From an uncultured Spirochaetaceae bacterium (GTDB lineage: Bacteria > Spirochaetota > Spirochaetia > Sphaerochaetales > Sphaerochaetaceae): a stretch of 64,000 nucleotides of DNA. The position numbers and the translations under genes were made by a program. The notes beneath the pieces were generated by a model. The model did no database searches, was not told the DNA's origin, and saw only the letters and a program-made list of their open reading frames with translations. Numbering within the stretch: position 1 is the first letter of the stretch; each line of letters opens with the position of its first letter. The stretch lies in contig OMYY01000003.1 in NCBI GenBank assembly GCA_900315435.1, positions 45,382 to 109,381 on the forward strand, read 5' to 3'. Positions 10,103-19,308 of the stretch are shown here, one piece after another.

Positions 10103-10379
10103 TATGAGGCATGTAATCGGGCATAAACGAATATTACTTTAGAGGGCATGATTGCCATTTATTCAAGCTCTTTTTAGAGATTATTAATTAACAATCTTGT
10201 TGGTCATATATGCTTTGTCGCTTTGTATCTCAAAAATAAGTATTCTATATAGTATATTATATAATTGCTATTATTACTACGTATTAATTGTAATTTGTTA
10301 GGATAATTTAATAAAAAAGACATAATTGGATACTGTGAAATAATCAATTTAGAGACTACCTAGGCAAAAGGAGAAACTT
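10103..10379 (+). promoter_or_regulatory. AT-rich intergenic promoter region
   Basis: This 277-bp gap is strongly AT-rich, with runs such as TATATAGTATATTATATAAT around 10245-10265, and ends in a good ribosome site (AAAAGGAG, 10369-10376). A promoter for the dehydrogenase gene is almost certainly here, but several -10-like boxes compete and I cannot choose one. No coding frame was seen. Confidence 0.5.
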
Positions 10380-11378
10380 ATGAAAAAGGAAATCGCTTTG
10401 ATTTATACGAGTTATCCAGAAAAGTACCAGAAAAAACTAAATGCCGCATTTCAAAATGCAGATTTCCAGGTCTCTTGGGTTAATCCTCAGGGAGAAAACG
10501 CCAAACAAAAAGCGATGGACGATTTACATCATGCTACGGTTGCGATTCTTGGTAATGCACTTCCGATGACTGCTATTCTTGATGCACCTAAACTACGTTG
10601 GCTTCACTACGATTGGGTGGGAATTGAGAGTGGAATCTCTGTAAGGTTGTTTGAAAAAGGTGTGCAAGTTACCAATGGTTCTGGCAGAAATTCCATCTGT
10701 TTGGCAGAGCACGTATTTTATTTCATGTTTACGCTGGATTATGGAACACGGGAGATTTTCGCTGCACAGAACGTACACCATTGGGGGGTAAACCATTCAA
10801 ATCCCTACACGTCGCTCTATGGAAAAATGCTGTTGACCGTGGGTACGGGGAGTATCGCTCGCGAAGTGGCTAAAAGAGCAAAGGCTTTTGAAATGCAGAC
10901 GATTGGATTCTGCAGGTCGAAGAAATCGCTTGAAAATTATGATAAAGTCTATTCTGTGGAAGAGGGAGACTCACTTGATGACTTGTTGCCGCTTGCGGAC
11001 TATGTCGTACTTGCAGTTCCCTTGAATACGACAAGTTACCATCTGATAGACTACAACCGACTTCTGAAAATGAAGCCGACTGCATACCTGATTAATATCT
11101 GTCGCGGAGCTGTTGTTGATAATGGTGACCTATTCAGGGCTTTGCAAGAGCATGTGATTGCTGGTGCTGGGTGTGACACGTTTGAACAGGAACCGCTCCC
11201 CAAAGATAGTCCTTTGTGGAATCTAGAAAATTTGGTAATAACACCCCACAGCACCCCTCAGAGTCCATTAAAATTTGAGATTGGAATAACCAATATTATT
11301 TCAAATATTTCCAATTATCTGGAAGATCGGAAAATGGTGAACCAACAGACAATACAGGATGTATTATTTACCTCATAG
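10380..11378 (+). CDS. D-isomer 2-hydroxyacid dehydrogenase family protein
   Basis: A 332-residue NAD(P)-dependent oxidoreductase. The Rossmann motif is GTGSIAREVAKRAKAF (near 153-170). The catalytic set is recognisable: arginine in INICRGAVVDNGDL, glutamate in CDTFEQEPLP, and histidine in ITPHSTPQSP. The family interconverts 2-keto acids and D-2-hydroxyacids. Its own AT-rich promoter region and strong ribosome site precede it. It stands 22 bases before an IlvD/Edd dehydratase, suggesting a short pathway for a sugar acid or its keto derivative. The exact substrate is not visible. Confidence 0.9.
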   Translation: MKKEIALIYTSYPEKYQKKLNAAFQNADFQVSWVNPQGENAKQKAMDDLHHATVAILGNALPMTAILDAPKLRWLHYDWVGIESGISVRLFEKGVQVTNGSGRNSICLAEHVFYFMFTLDYGTREIFAAQNVHHWGVNHSNPYTSLYGKMLLTVGTGSIAREVAKRAKAFEMQTIGFCRSKKSLENYDKVYSVEEGDSLDDLLPLADYVVLAVPLNTTSYHLIDYNRLLKMKPTAYLINICRGAVVDNGDLFRALQEHVIAGAGCDTFEQEPLPKDSPLWNLENLVITPHSTPQSPLKFEIGITNIISNISNYLEDRKMVNQQTIQDVLFTS

Positions 11379-11400
11379 GGAATAAAAGGGAAAGTTGCCA

Positions 11401-13158
11401 ATGAAAAGGAATTTGCCAAGTCAGAACATGAGAACAATTGCCCCCGAGTGGGATCCGCTTCGTTTGGGTACGGGCTGGAAGAGAGAAGACCTCTCCAGGC
11501 CTCAGGTCATGATTGAGAGTACGTTCGGGGACAGCCACCCGGGTTCGGGCCATCTGGACAAGCTGGTTGATGCGGTACGGGATGGAATTCGTGAGGCGGG
11601 AGGTTTCGGAGCCCGGTATTTCTGCACCGATATCTGCGATGGGGAGAGCCAAGGAACCGATGGAATCAACTTCTCCCTGGCTAGCAGGGAAATGATTGCA
11701 AACATGATTGAGATTCATGCCAACGCCACGCCTTTTGACGCAGGGGTGTTTGTCGCTAGTTGCGACAAGGGGCTTCCTGGAAATCTGATCGGCCTGTCCC
11801 GGGTCGACATCCCATCGGTTGTCGTACCGGGAGGAACCATGCATGCTGGGCCGGACATGCTGACGCTGGAGCAACTTGGTTTCTATAGCGCACGCTACGA
11901 ACGTGGGGAGATTTCGCAAGAGGAGCTGGATTGGGCCAAGGAGAATGCTTGTCCGAGCTGTGGAGCGTGCTCCTTCATCGGCACCGCCAGCACCATGCAG
12001 ATTATGTCCGAGGCTTTGGGGCTTGCCCTGCCTGGTTCCGCGCTGATGCCGGCTACCAGTCTGGAACTCATCCGATATGCGAAAATGGCTGGGAGAAGAG
12101 CAGTGGAGATTGCAGGCAATGCCAGCATGAAACCATCAGCCATTGTCACCAAGGAAAGCTTTGAGAATGCGATTCTGGTCCATGCCGCCATTTCTGGTAG
12201 CACCAACGCGCTCCTTCATCTTCCTGCAATCGCCCATGAGTACGGCATCGAGATTACGGGGGCGGACTTCGACCGGCTCCATCGCCATGCCTTGTATCTG
12301 TTGGACATTCGTCCTGCAGGAAGATGGCCTGCGGAATGCTTTTATTACGCTGGTGGAGTGCCTCGGATCATGGAGCAGATTAAAGGTTCTCTCCATTTGG
12401 ATGCCATGACCGTCACAGGGAAAACCCTTAGAGAAAACCTTCAGAAGCTTGCGGAAGAAGGGTACTACGAGCGTTGCGAACAGGGGCTTGCCGGTTTTAA
12501 CCGCCGTTACCGTTCCGGTCTGATTTGGCAGGATATCATCCGGCCCTCCTCAAACCCACTCGGACATGACGGGAGTGTGGCCGTGTTGCATGGAAATCTC
12601 GCCCCTGAGGGTGCCGTCATCAAGCACACCGCCTGTCCGAAAGAGATGTTCAAGGCAGTGCTCAGGGCTCGTCCCTTCGACAGTGAGGAGGAGTGTCTTA
12701 ACGCCGTACTGCACCACAGGGTGCAGAAAGGTGATGCCGTGTTCATCCGCTATGAAGGGCCGAAAGGTTCCGGTATGCCCGAAATGTTCTATACCTCAGA
12801 GGCGATTTCCAGCGATAAGGAACTTGGCCGTTCGATTGCATTGATTACGGATGGCAGGTTCTCCGGGGCTTCTACGGGCCCGGTAATCGGCCATGTGAGC
12901 CCGGAAGCGACTTCGGGGGGCCCCATTGCTCTTGTCGAGGAGGGGGATCTGATTGAGATTGATGTCGAGAAACGGAAGCTAGACATCGTCGGCATTGCTG
13001 GGGTGAGGATGTCGCCGGAAGCAATCGTGAGCGTCCTTGCTGAACGGAAGAAACGCTGGCATAGGCCGAAACCCCGCTACGAAAAGGGCGTGCTGAGACT
13101 GTTCTCCGAACTTGCGGCAAGTCCAATGCAAGGAGCTTACCTGGAATACGGGAAATAA
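11401..13158 (+). CDS. IlvD/Edd-family dehydratase, probably sugar-acid dehydratase
   Basis: A 585-residue Fe-S dehydratase. The cluster cysteines are in ASCDKGLPG and CPSCGACSFIGTASTM; the C-terminal TDGRFSGAS loop is also present. Members dehydrate dihydroxy acids: DHAD in branched-chain synthesis, Edd on 6-phosphogluconate, and others on aldonic acids. The second motif departs from the DHAD form (GGMYTANTM) and is closer to that of aldonate dehydratases such as YjhG, and no ilv genes are nearby. I therefore infer an aldonic or uronic acid substrate. The ATG at 11401 is chosen over a TTG two codons upstream. Confidence 0.85.
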   Translation: MKRNLPSQNMRTIAPEWDPLRLGTGWKREDLSRPQVMIESTFGDSHPGSGHLDKLVDAVRDGIREAGGFGARYFCTDICDGESQGTDGINFSLASREMIANMIEIHANATPFDAGVFVASCDKGLPGNLIGLSRVDIPSVVVPGGTMHAGPDMLTLEQLGFYSARYERGEISQEELDWAKENACPSCGACSFIGTASTMQIMSEALGLALPGSALMPATSLELIRYAKMAGRRAVEIAGNASMKPSAIVTKESFENAILVHAAISGSTNALLHLPAIAHEYGIEITGADFDRLHRHALYLLDIRPAGRWPAECFYYAGGVPRIMEQIKGSLHLDAMTVTGKTLRENLQKLAEEGYYERCEQGLAGFNRRYRSGLIWQDIIRPSSNPLGHDGSVAVLHGNLAPEGAVIKHTACPKEMFKAVLRARPFDSEEECLNAVLHHRVQKGDAVFIRYEGPKGSGMPEMFYTSEAISSDKELGRSIALITDGRFSGASTGPVIGHVSPEATSGGPIALVEEGDLIEIDVEKRKLDIVGIAGVRMSPEAIVSVLAERKKRWHRPKPRYEKGVLRLFSELAASPMQGAYLEYGK

Positions 13159-13194
13159 TTGACAGACAAACCTGTTGGCCGCAGACTTTTGACC

Positions 13195-14100
13195 ATGGAA
13201 ACAATCATTGATGCGCATGCGCATGTCTTCGAGATGTTGCGCGGATTCGGGAGTGAGGGTGAGATGCGTCCTCAGGGGGACGGCATGGTCCGGTGGGCCG
13301 ATGGCACCACGCAACGGGTGATTCCCGAGGGAATGGGGGACCGGACGTTTCCGGCTGAGACCTACCTTGATGTCATGGACACCTACCATATCGAGCGGGC
13401 GGTCCTGCTACAGGGGGGCATGCTCGGATTCGAGAACGAGTATGTCGCCGAATGTGTCCAGAACTATCCGCTACGTTTCGCTGGAGCCGCAACCTTCGAT
13501 CCTTTTTGTCGTCAGGCCGACGCGATATGCGACCACTTGCTTGAGACGTTTCGCATCTTCAAGTTCGAGGTCTCCATGGGCAACGGACTGATGGGAATCC
13601 ACCATACCTTCCCGCTGGACGGGGAGATGATGATGCACTTTTACGAAAAGATTGCCCGTAAGGAACATCCCGTCATCGCCTTTGATATCGGTTGCATGGA
13701 AGAAGAGAGCAACCAGCCGGAAGCGCTCAGGCATATCGCCATGGCATTTCCCCATCTGACCATCGTCATCTGCCACCTTGCCGGTCCCCGGCAGACACAG
13801 GAAGAACTGATGGTCAGAAAACTGGACATCATGCGTATGTCGAACATCTACTTCGATCTTGCCGCGTTGTTCTGGAAAACAAGACCGGGTGAATATCCAT
13901 TCCCTGTGGCGCAGAAGTATGCGGCCATGGCGAAGGAGATTGTCGGGGCCGACCATCTGATGTGGGGTACCGACAGCCCGAGCACGCTTTGCAAGGTGCC
14001 GATGGCGCGGTTGATCGATTACCTGATGCCGGCCTTCACCCCTGAGGAGCAACAGCTGGTCTGGTATGAAACGGCCAAGAGGATTTACTTTCCAGAGTGA
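13195..14100 (+). CDS. Amidohydrolase family 2 (metal-dependent TIM-barrel hydrolase)
   Basis: A 301-residue barrel hydrolase beginning METIIDAHAHVFEM, whose HxH is the first metal ligand pair. Further ligands are expected at H in VICHLAGPR and D in MWGTDSP. The family includes lactonases, decarboxylases and hydrolases acting on small acids. Following a hydroxyacid dehydrogenase and an aldonate-type dehydratase, a sugar lactonase is a reasonable guess. A TTG directly after the upstream stop (13159) could be the start instead, adding 12 residues; neither has a strong ribosome site. The 3' end overlaps the convergent regulator gene by 16 bp. Confidence 0.82.
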   Translation: METIIDAHAHVFEMLRGFGSEGEMRPQGDGMVRWADGTTQRVIPEGMGDRTFPAETYLDVMDTYHIERAVLLQGGMLGFENEYVAECVQNYPLRFAGAATFDPFCRQADAICDHLLETFRIFKFEVSMGNGLMGIHHTFPLDGEMMMHFYEKIARKEHPVIAFDIGCMEEESNQPEALRHIAMAFPHLTIVICHLAGPRQTQEELMVRKLDIMRMSNIYFDLAALFWKTRPGEYPFPVAQKYAAMAKEIVGADHLMWGTDSPSTLCKVPMARLIDYLMPAFTPEEQQLVWYETAKRIYFPE

Positions 14101-14831
14101 ACGACCCGCTTCTTGAATTGTTGTGGCGTGGTGTTCCAGTAGCGGCGGAAGGTACGGCAGAAGTTCTGGGTATCCTGGTACCCAAGGGTGGTGGCGATGT
14201 CCTTGTTGGTGTATTTCTGCCCGCTTTTCAGCATGTCCGCCGCTTGTTGCATGCGGGTCTGAAGCAAGTAGTTCTGGAAGGTTTTTCCCATCGTTTCCTT
14301 GAAGAGGCGGGAGAGGTAGCTTTGGCTGATGGAAAGCTCTCCCGCTACCGATTGCAAGGTGCAGGTTCCCGTCTTGCGGTGGATGAGAGCGATGGCCTTG
14401 GAAATCAACGGGTTGTCCACCGAGGTTCCTGTTTCCTTGCTGGTTTCTGCCGGTGTTCCATCCAATTTTGCCCTGATTTTCTCCATGGTCGCCGCGATAT
14501 CGTCGAACGAGGCCGGTTTGACCAGATAGTCTTCGACTCCAAGACGAAGTGCCTGCTGGGCATACGTGAACTCGCTATAGGCGCTCATGATGCAGAAGAG
14601 GGGGTTCTTCCCTTGGTCTTTCAATGTCTGGATCAGGTCAAAACCCGATTGGAAGGGCATGCGGATATCGGAGAGGACCACGTCGACCGGGTGTTCCAGA
14701 CAGAATGCGACGGCAGAACGGCAATCGCCAAAGGTTCCTGCTACTACGAATCCATGTGCCTGCCAGGGAAAGCAGGAGGAGAGCCCCTCGCGGAGTTCCT
14801 CCTCGTCGTCGACGATGATCAATTGATACAT
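14085..14831 (-). CDS. Response regulator, CheY receiver plus AraC-type DNA-binding domain (YesN-like)
   Basis: A 248-residue regulator. The receiver (1-120) has the acidic pair in IIVDDEEEL, the phospho-acceptor aspartate in VVLSDIRMP, and the lysine in YLVKPAS. The AraC double helix-turn-helix (about 150-245) has SISQSYLSRLFKETMGKTF and ends in RYWNTTPQQFKK. Such regulators usually pair with a membrane sensor kinase controlling carbohydrate uptake, but none is encoded next to it here. It is divergent from the GH4 gene with 139 bp between, so it may control that gene. Confidence 0.92.
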   Translation of the reverse strand: MYQLIIVDDEEELREGLSSCFPWQAHGFVVAGTFGDCRSAVAFCLEHPVDVVLSDIRMPFQSGFDLIQTLKDQGKNPLFCIMSAYSEFTYAQQALRLGVEDYLVKPASFDDIAATMEKIRAKLDGTPAETSKETGTSVDNPLISKAIALIHRKTGTCTLQSVAGELSISQSYLSRLFKETMGKTFQNYLLQTRMQQAADMLKSGQKYTNKDIATTLGYQDTQNFCRTFRRYWNTTPQQFKKRVVHSGK

Positions 14832-14970
14832 GGCTCCGATTATACATCATCCTTCCAATCGAAGACATGGGAATTAGGACAAGAAAAGATACTGTTCTGC
14901 ATGAAAAGCGTGGTGGCGCTTCCCTAAGGAATTACGGATAATAGGGAGTGCTGAAAGGAGGGTCTACTCT

Positions 14971-16314
14971 GTGAAGAATGTGCGTATGTGTATAATCGGT
15001 GGGGGAAGCCGCATGTGGGCGATCGAGTTCATGCGGGACCTGACCATGCATGACGACATCACTGGAACCCTGGTGCTCTATGACCGGGATTACGATGCTG
15101 CCAAACGCAATGTCGGCGTTGCAGACCAGTGTTTCAAGGTGAACCACTGGGAAGGACACGTGAAGGTCGTCGCCGAAAAGGAAATCGGCAAAGCTCTGGA
15201 TGGCTGCAACCTGGTCATCATCTCCATTGAGCCGGGTCGTACGGAATGCCGCTGGGGAGACCTGGTCCTTCCCGAGCAGTATGGCATCCTCGAGACGGTT
15301 GGCGATACCACGGGTCCTGGCGGCATCATGAGAGCCCGTCGCTCGATTCCCCTGTTCACTGGGTTCGCCAAGGAAATCAAGGCTCACTGCCCGGACGCCT
15401 GGGTCATCAACTACACCAACCCGATGACACTGTGCACCGCTGCCCTGTACCGCGAATGGCCCGGTATCAAAGCCTTGGGGTGCTGCCACGAGGTTTTCCA
15501 TCTGGAGAACTTCATCGCCGACAAGGTCGCGCAGTGGTTCAAAGTGCCTCGTCCCGACCGGCGAGACATCGAGGTCGACATCACTGGCGTAAACCATTTC
15601 ACGTGGATTACCAAGGCAGCTTGGAATGGCAATAATTTGCTACCGAGACTTATGGAACTAGCCCATGACCCGAAGGCCTTCCCCGATGAGACCAAAATCG
15701 CGATGGAGAGGATTGAGGGAAAGAAATGGTTCGACTGCGACCACTTGGTCGCTCTTGCCCTGCTCAGGGATTTCGGCGCGCTTGGCGCTGCCGGCGACCG
15801 CCACCTGTCGGAGTTCATTCCCTGGATCCTTCGCGACGAGAAAGAACTGTGGCGCTATGGAGTGGTCCGCACCCCGTACGAATGGAGGCTTTCGGAACGT
15901 GACCGCAAGCTGCACAAGGTTTTTACCGACGAGGAACTGAAGAGCAAGCCGACAGACGAGGAAGGTGTCGATATCATGCGGTCCTTGATGGGAGATCGCA
16001 CGTTGTACACCAACATGAACCGTCCAAACGTCGGCCAGGTGTCGTTCCTGCCGCAGGGGAGAATCATCGAGACGATGAACTATCTGAGGAAGGACGAGAT
16101 TGTTCCATCGGTGGCAAGCGATCCTCCTCTTGCCGTCCGGCAGATGATCAGCCACGTCAGTGACGTGCAGCAGATGACATTGGACGCGATTTGCGAGCAC
16201 GATGACGAACTGCTTTTCCGGGCATTTGTCAACGACCCACTGGTCACTATTCCGCTTTCCCAGGCCCATGAGCTCTTTGAAAAGATGCTCGATGCCTGCA
16301 AACTGGAATACTAA
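14971..16314 (+). CDS. GH4 family glycosidase, LplD-like (candidate alpha-galacturonidase)
   Basis: A 447-residue NAD- and metal-dependent GH4 enzyme. The dinucleotide-binding motif is IIGGGSRMW; the family motifs VINYTNPMT, GCCHEVFH (metal-binding Cys and His) and GVNHFTW follow. The CCHEV form is the one I associate with the LplD group, described as alpha-galacturonidase, rather than with MelA or the phospho-glucosidases. That would fit the sugar-acid genes upstream. The start is GTG, set by the strong site AAAGGAGGG at 14955-14963. A hairpin terminator follows at once, so it is a single-gene transcript. Confidence 0.85.
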   Translation: MKNVRMCIIGGGSRMWAIEFMRDLTMHDDITGTLVLYDRDYDAAKRNVGVADQCFKVNHWEGHVKVVAEKEIGKALDGCNLVIISIEPGRTECRWGDLVLPEQYGILETVGDTTGPGGIMRARRSIPLFTGFAKEIKAHCPDAWVINYTNPMTLCTAALYREWPGIKALGCCHEVFHLENFIADKVAQWFKVPRPDRRDIEVDITGVNHFTWITKAAWNGNNLLPRLMELAHDPKAFPDETKIAMERIEGKKWFDCDHLVALALLRDFGALGAAGDRHLSEFIPWILRDEKELWRYGVVRTPYEWRLSERDRKLHKVFTDEELKSKPTDEEGVDIMRSLMGDRTLYTNMNRPNVGQVSFLPQGRIIETMNYLRKDEIVPSVASDPPLAVRQMISHVSDVQQMTLDAICEHDDELLFRAFVNDPLVTIPLSQAHELFEKMLDACKLEY

Positions 16315-16322
16315 GACCTGTC

Positions 16323-16353
16323 ATCCCCCGTACGGATATCCGCTACGGGGGAT
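16323..16353 (+). terminator. Perfect hairpin after the GH4 gene
   Basis: A perfect 10-bp stem (16323-16332 with 16344-16353) closes an 11-nt loop that is itself largely self-complementary. It starts eight bases after the stop codon. The T-run is poor, so termination may be incomplete. Confidence 0.7.
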
Positions 16354-19113
16354 TCCTGTATCTCGGACTGATTTCTCTTCCGGCACGCATGGTAATCATT
16401 CCTTCCTTTCCTTCAACTCGCGGAAATACCAAATGACGCCAGGCATGTTGCCGTTTCCTTGTCGACCCAATACATACGCTAAACTAACTAATTGTTTATT
16501 GCTTGCAAAATAACAAGAAAGGTGTTTGACGTCTCCAACGGCTAGAGACTGTCCGATCTATAAGGATGGATTCCTAACTTATCTCTTTTTTTGATCAACC
16601 CGGGAAGGGAATAGGTGAACACCGCATCCCCTATTGCAAAGAGACCCAATATCTGCGTGGCTTGCATGGTACTACCAAGCAGGAAAAGCGTATACGTATA
16701 CCTATCTCTTGGCCGACTGCATGCTGGTTCTATTGCGAACAGCTATGAGAAACGAGCGTTGGGAGAGCCACGCATATGGTGTCGCGGCCGAGCGGAAAGT
16801 CAACCAAAAGAAGTCGCCAGCCAGACAGAAAGCAAAGTTTCTTAATGTGAGACTAGCATGAATGTCATGTTCCTCCTGGACAGATAGTTGTCCCAATGTC
16901 AGTAAGGCGTACCGGGCAGAAAAGAAACCCAATGTGGGGTATAGGGAGTTTTTCCCTCATGTTTAGTGCATAGCAAGGCGAACTCGTGTCATTGCCTGTT
17001 TGAAACCGCAACACTGCCTTCGGGTCTTCAGCAGGGAGCCCAAACCACCATACGGAGGTCTTCCAGGATACCATATTCCGGATGGTCTCAATGGAAAAGG
17101 TGAATGCCTGCCCACCCATAAGCCGGGAAAACAGATGGGTACGGTGTACAAGGTTTGCTATGGATATTTGGGCATGGGCTTGGTGGAATTCCGACAGAGG
17201 TTACGAAGCAGATACCTTGCATGCAGTTGCTGAATCCCGTCCCTTTGTGAAAGGCGTCTGCCACCTCTCAAAACGACATGGATACTGGTTGGATAGTGTA
17301 TTGTTGAATGGTTGGTTCCTGAGCAATTTTATATCATGCGAACAAGATTGAAATACAGCCGGAAGAAAGAAATTCCTTCCTCCAAGGAAAACTGCCTGCA
17401 CGGGTTGGAGGAAAAAAGGAAGTGACGCAATGGCGGAAGCAATCCATTCGTCTGCTGGCGAGAATAAGCTTGTTCACCAGGTTCCCAGAAGGGCTTTTCT
17501 TGTGTGCCTTGACGGTCCAAGCCTCCCGCATGCATTGCTTGCGAATCACAGGACATTGTGCACAACAGCATGCCGAACTTGATTGCATGACCTGGCAGAA
17601 ATGATACCGAAGGGTGCTCATAGGATGGTGGACATTGCCTGAACGGTTGTAGTGGTCGCTCGCGCGCTCTCTGTTGAACAGGAGGCACAGGCTGGATGCG
17701 ATGAGGCAGGACATTGATTGCGCAGAAATTGTACCTGGTGTTCTATCGATGGAAAGGGGTTGCGGTATGCATGCATGTTCGCAATACAACAATCCTATAA
17801 AGGAATAGTATATTGGAAATGTGTTATTTTTTTAGATCTGCTTATCCGATGCGTTTTTGATGGAGGAAACAGGAATCCTTGCGTGCGTGGGTTGCAGGGG
17901 TGCGATGTCTGCGGAAAACCGACGACATCCGGCACAAGATGCTTGGACTTCGATAGAGGAATAATGCCACCATAATCCTCTGTCAGCAGCCCAATGAGCG
18001 ATGTGGTTGTGTGCGGATTGTAGGGTGTCATCAAACGTAAGTAGGAAGTACGCCATACTGCGTCGACTTTTCCGTGTACGTGCCAGTGTACGCCAATGCT
18101 GCATTGGTTCTCTCTGGTTCCTTCGGCATTTGTCGCCAGAACTGGATTCTCAACGAGAGCCATGCGTTTTGTTCTTGCGTGCATGTGTCCTGCCCGGCAA
18201 GACCGTTTGGAGTAACGGTATCCCGCACACCGCCGTACCTGTCTGGTGCCTTCCACTGCAAGATCGCTCCTTGAAGGCATACGTTGTGCGTGGTGGGGAA
18301 TTCGCGGGAGAAAAGAGTAGTGTGAGTGTATGCGCATACGGATGCGTGTCATACTGCGTGGACAAAAGATGCATCATGATCCGACTGACAGCATTATGAT
18401 GCATACGCATATGCGTACGTACATGCATGTTATGCATAACACGTTTTGTTGGAAGAAATTGGGTATCATTTACACAGTATACGCATGCGTATGCATGTGC
18501 TGATGTGTGATTTCCAATCATCGGAGGAAAGAGGATGAACCGCTTCCCTATGGCTTGTGTTTTTATGGTATGGAACCACACCGCTCTTCGTTCTCTGATA
18601 CCGATGCGTATACGTGGATGATGACTGACAGTTCCTATAGGGATGAGACGACGTATCATTATGCGTATGCGTATCTTTATGCACGGGTAACGATTCTGTC
18701 AACACATTGCCATCTCTCAGGCAATGTGCATACAGATATGTTGGCGTATACGTATGGGTATTATTTTATTAATCCGTTGTACCAGAATAACATACTTGCA
18801 GTATATAGGTAGGCGTATATGGATACGTATTGGAATGCGTCATTATGGAATAGAGCGTGATGCGTATACCACTGCGTATGCGTATCCGCATGTTTCTATT
18901 TCTCATGGTTTTGCCAGTTTGCGATAGTACCTCATCGTATTGGCGGATGGTATGGTGCTGCCGGTAGAGGATATGGCAAGGGCAATGTTTTGATAAGACG
19001 TTGTCCCGGAGGCAGACCTTTTCCTCCTCTCATGAACGCGCTGTTTTCTTGCCCCGTGTTGTGGAGGTTCTCTGATGCATAAAAACAAATCATATTATAA
19101 ATAATAAAAACAT
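16354..19113. other. 2.8-kb gene-poor region
   Basis: I found no reading frame with a recognisable product, good start site and normal composition. Frames here are short, cysteine-, arginine- and histidine-rich and overlap one another, as in non-coding DNA. On the minus strand at 17530-17566 a frame reads AQCPVIRKQC, recalling the cysteine motif of IS1182-type transposases, but no continuous alignment is possible. The second half (18.3-18.9 kb) is packed with GCGTAT-type words. The region may be decayed mobile DNA or a structured non-coding segment. Confidence 0.6.
18330..18895. repeat. Cluster of GCGTAT / ATACGC words, partly alternating purine-pyrimidine
   Basis: Roughly fifteen occurrences of GCGTAT or its complement crowd into about 570 bp, often as TGCGTATGCGTAT or GCGTATACGTAT. 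At 18399-18430 purines and pyrimidines alternate without a break for 32 bases, and inside it TACGCATATGCGTA is a perfect 14-bp palindrome. Such DNA can adopt cruciform or Z-form structures. Related words occur at 16690 and 19221, and inside the esterase gene near 20958. Confidence 0.75.
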
Positions 19114-19141
19114 TTTACAAAAAACAAAAACGATTTATGAT
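19114..19141 (+). promoter_or_regulatory. Sigma-70-type promoter of the esterase gene
   Basis: TTTACA at 19114-19119 and TATGAT at 19136-19141 are separated by 16 bp, inside a very AT-rich stretch. Transcription would begin near 19148, giving a leader of about 160 nt before the esterase start. Confidence 0.55.
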
Positions 19142-19162
19142 TTTTGTATTGAAGGAGGAGAA

Positions 19163-19183
19163 ATGCAACCTGATTGCCGTTGA
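19163..19183 (+). other. Possible six-codon leader ORF
   Basis: A strong ribosome site (GAAGGAGGAG, 19151-19160) precedes an ATG that opens only a six-residue frame, MQPDCR, before TGA. It lies in the predicted leader of the esterase mRNA. It may be a regulatory leader peptide or a relic of a lost start. Confidence 0.35.
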
Positions 19184-19270
19184 TTTCAAATCTTCTAGGC
19201 AAAAGGGGATGTGGCGACTGGTATGCGTATATATCTGTTTTGCCATCTGGTTATGAGGGGAATTCGGGAA

Positions 19271-19286
19271 AGGGTGATACCACCCT
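19271..19286 (+). promoter_or_regulatory. Leader hairpin just before the ribosome site
   Basis: AGGGTGATACCACCCT folds into a perfect 6-bp stem with a 4-nt loop. The ribosome site AAAGGAGGAG starts four bases later and the esterase ATG is at 19309. A 14-of-16 identical element sits in the same place before the exported protein at 45612. Confidence 0.5.
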
Positions 19287-19308
19287 GACGAAAGGAGGAG
19301 GTTTCCCT

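Noticed and set aside
17530..17566. Transposase-like cysteine motif (AQCPVIRKQC) on the minus strand
   Set aside because: Only one short motif; neighbouring frames do not give the DDE core or the usual C-terminal motifs at the right distance, so I do not call a transposase here.
18330..18895. CRISPR-like array
   Set aside because: The repeated words are short, in both orientations and irregularly spaced; there are no constant repeats with spacers and no cas genes.
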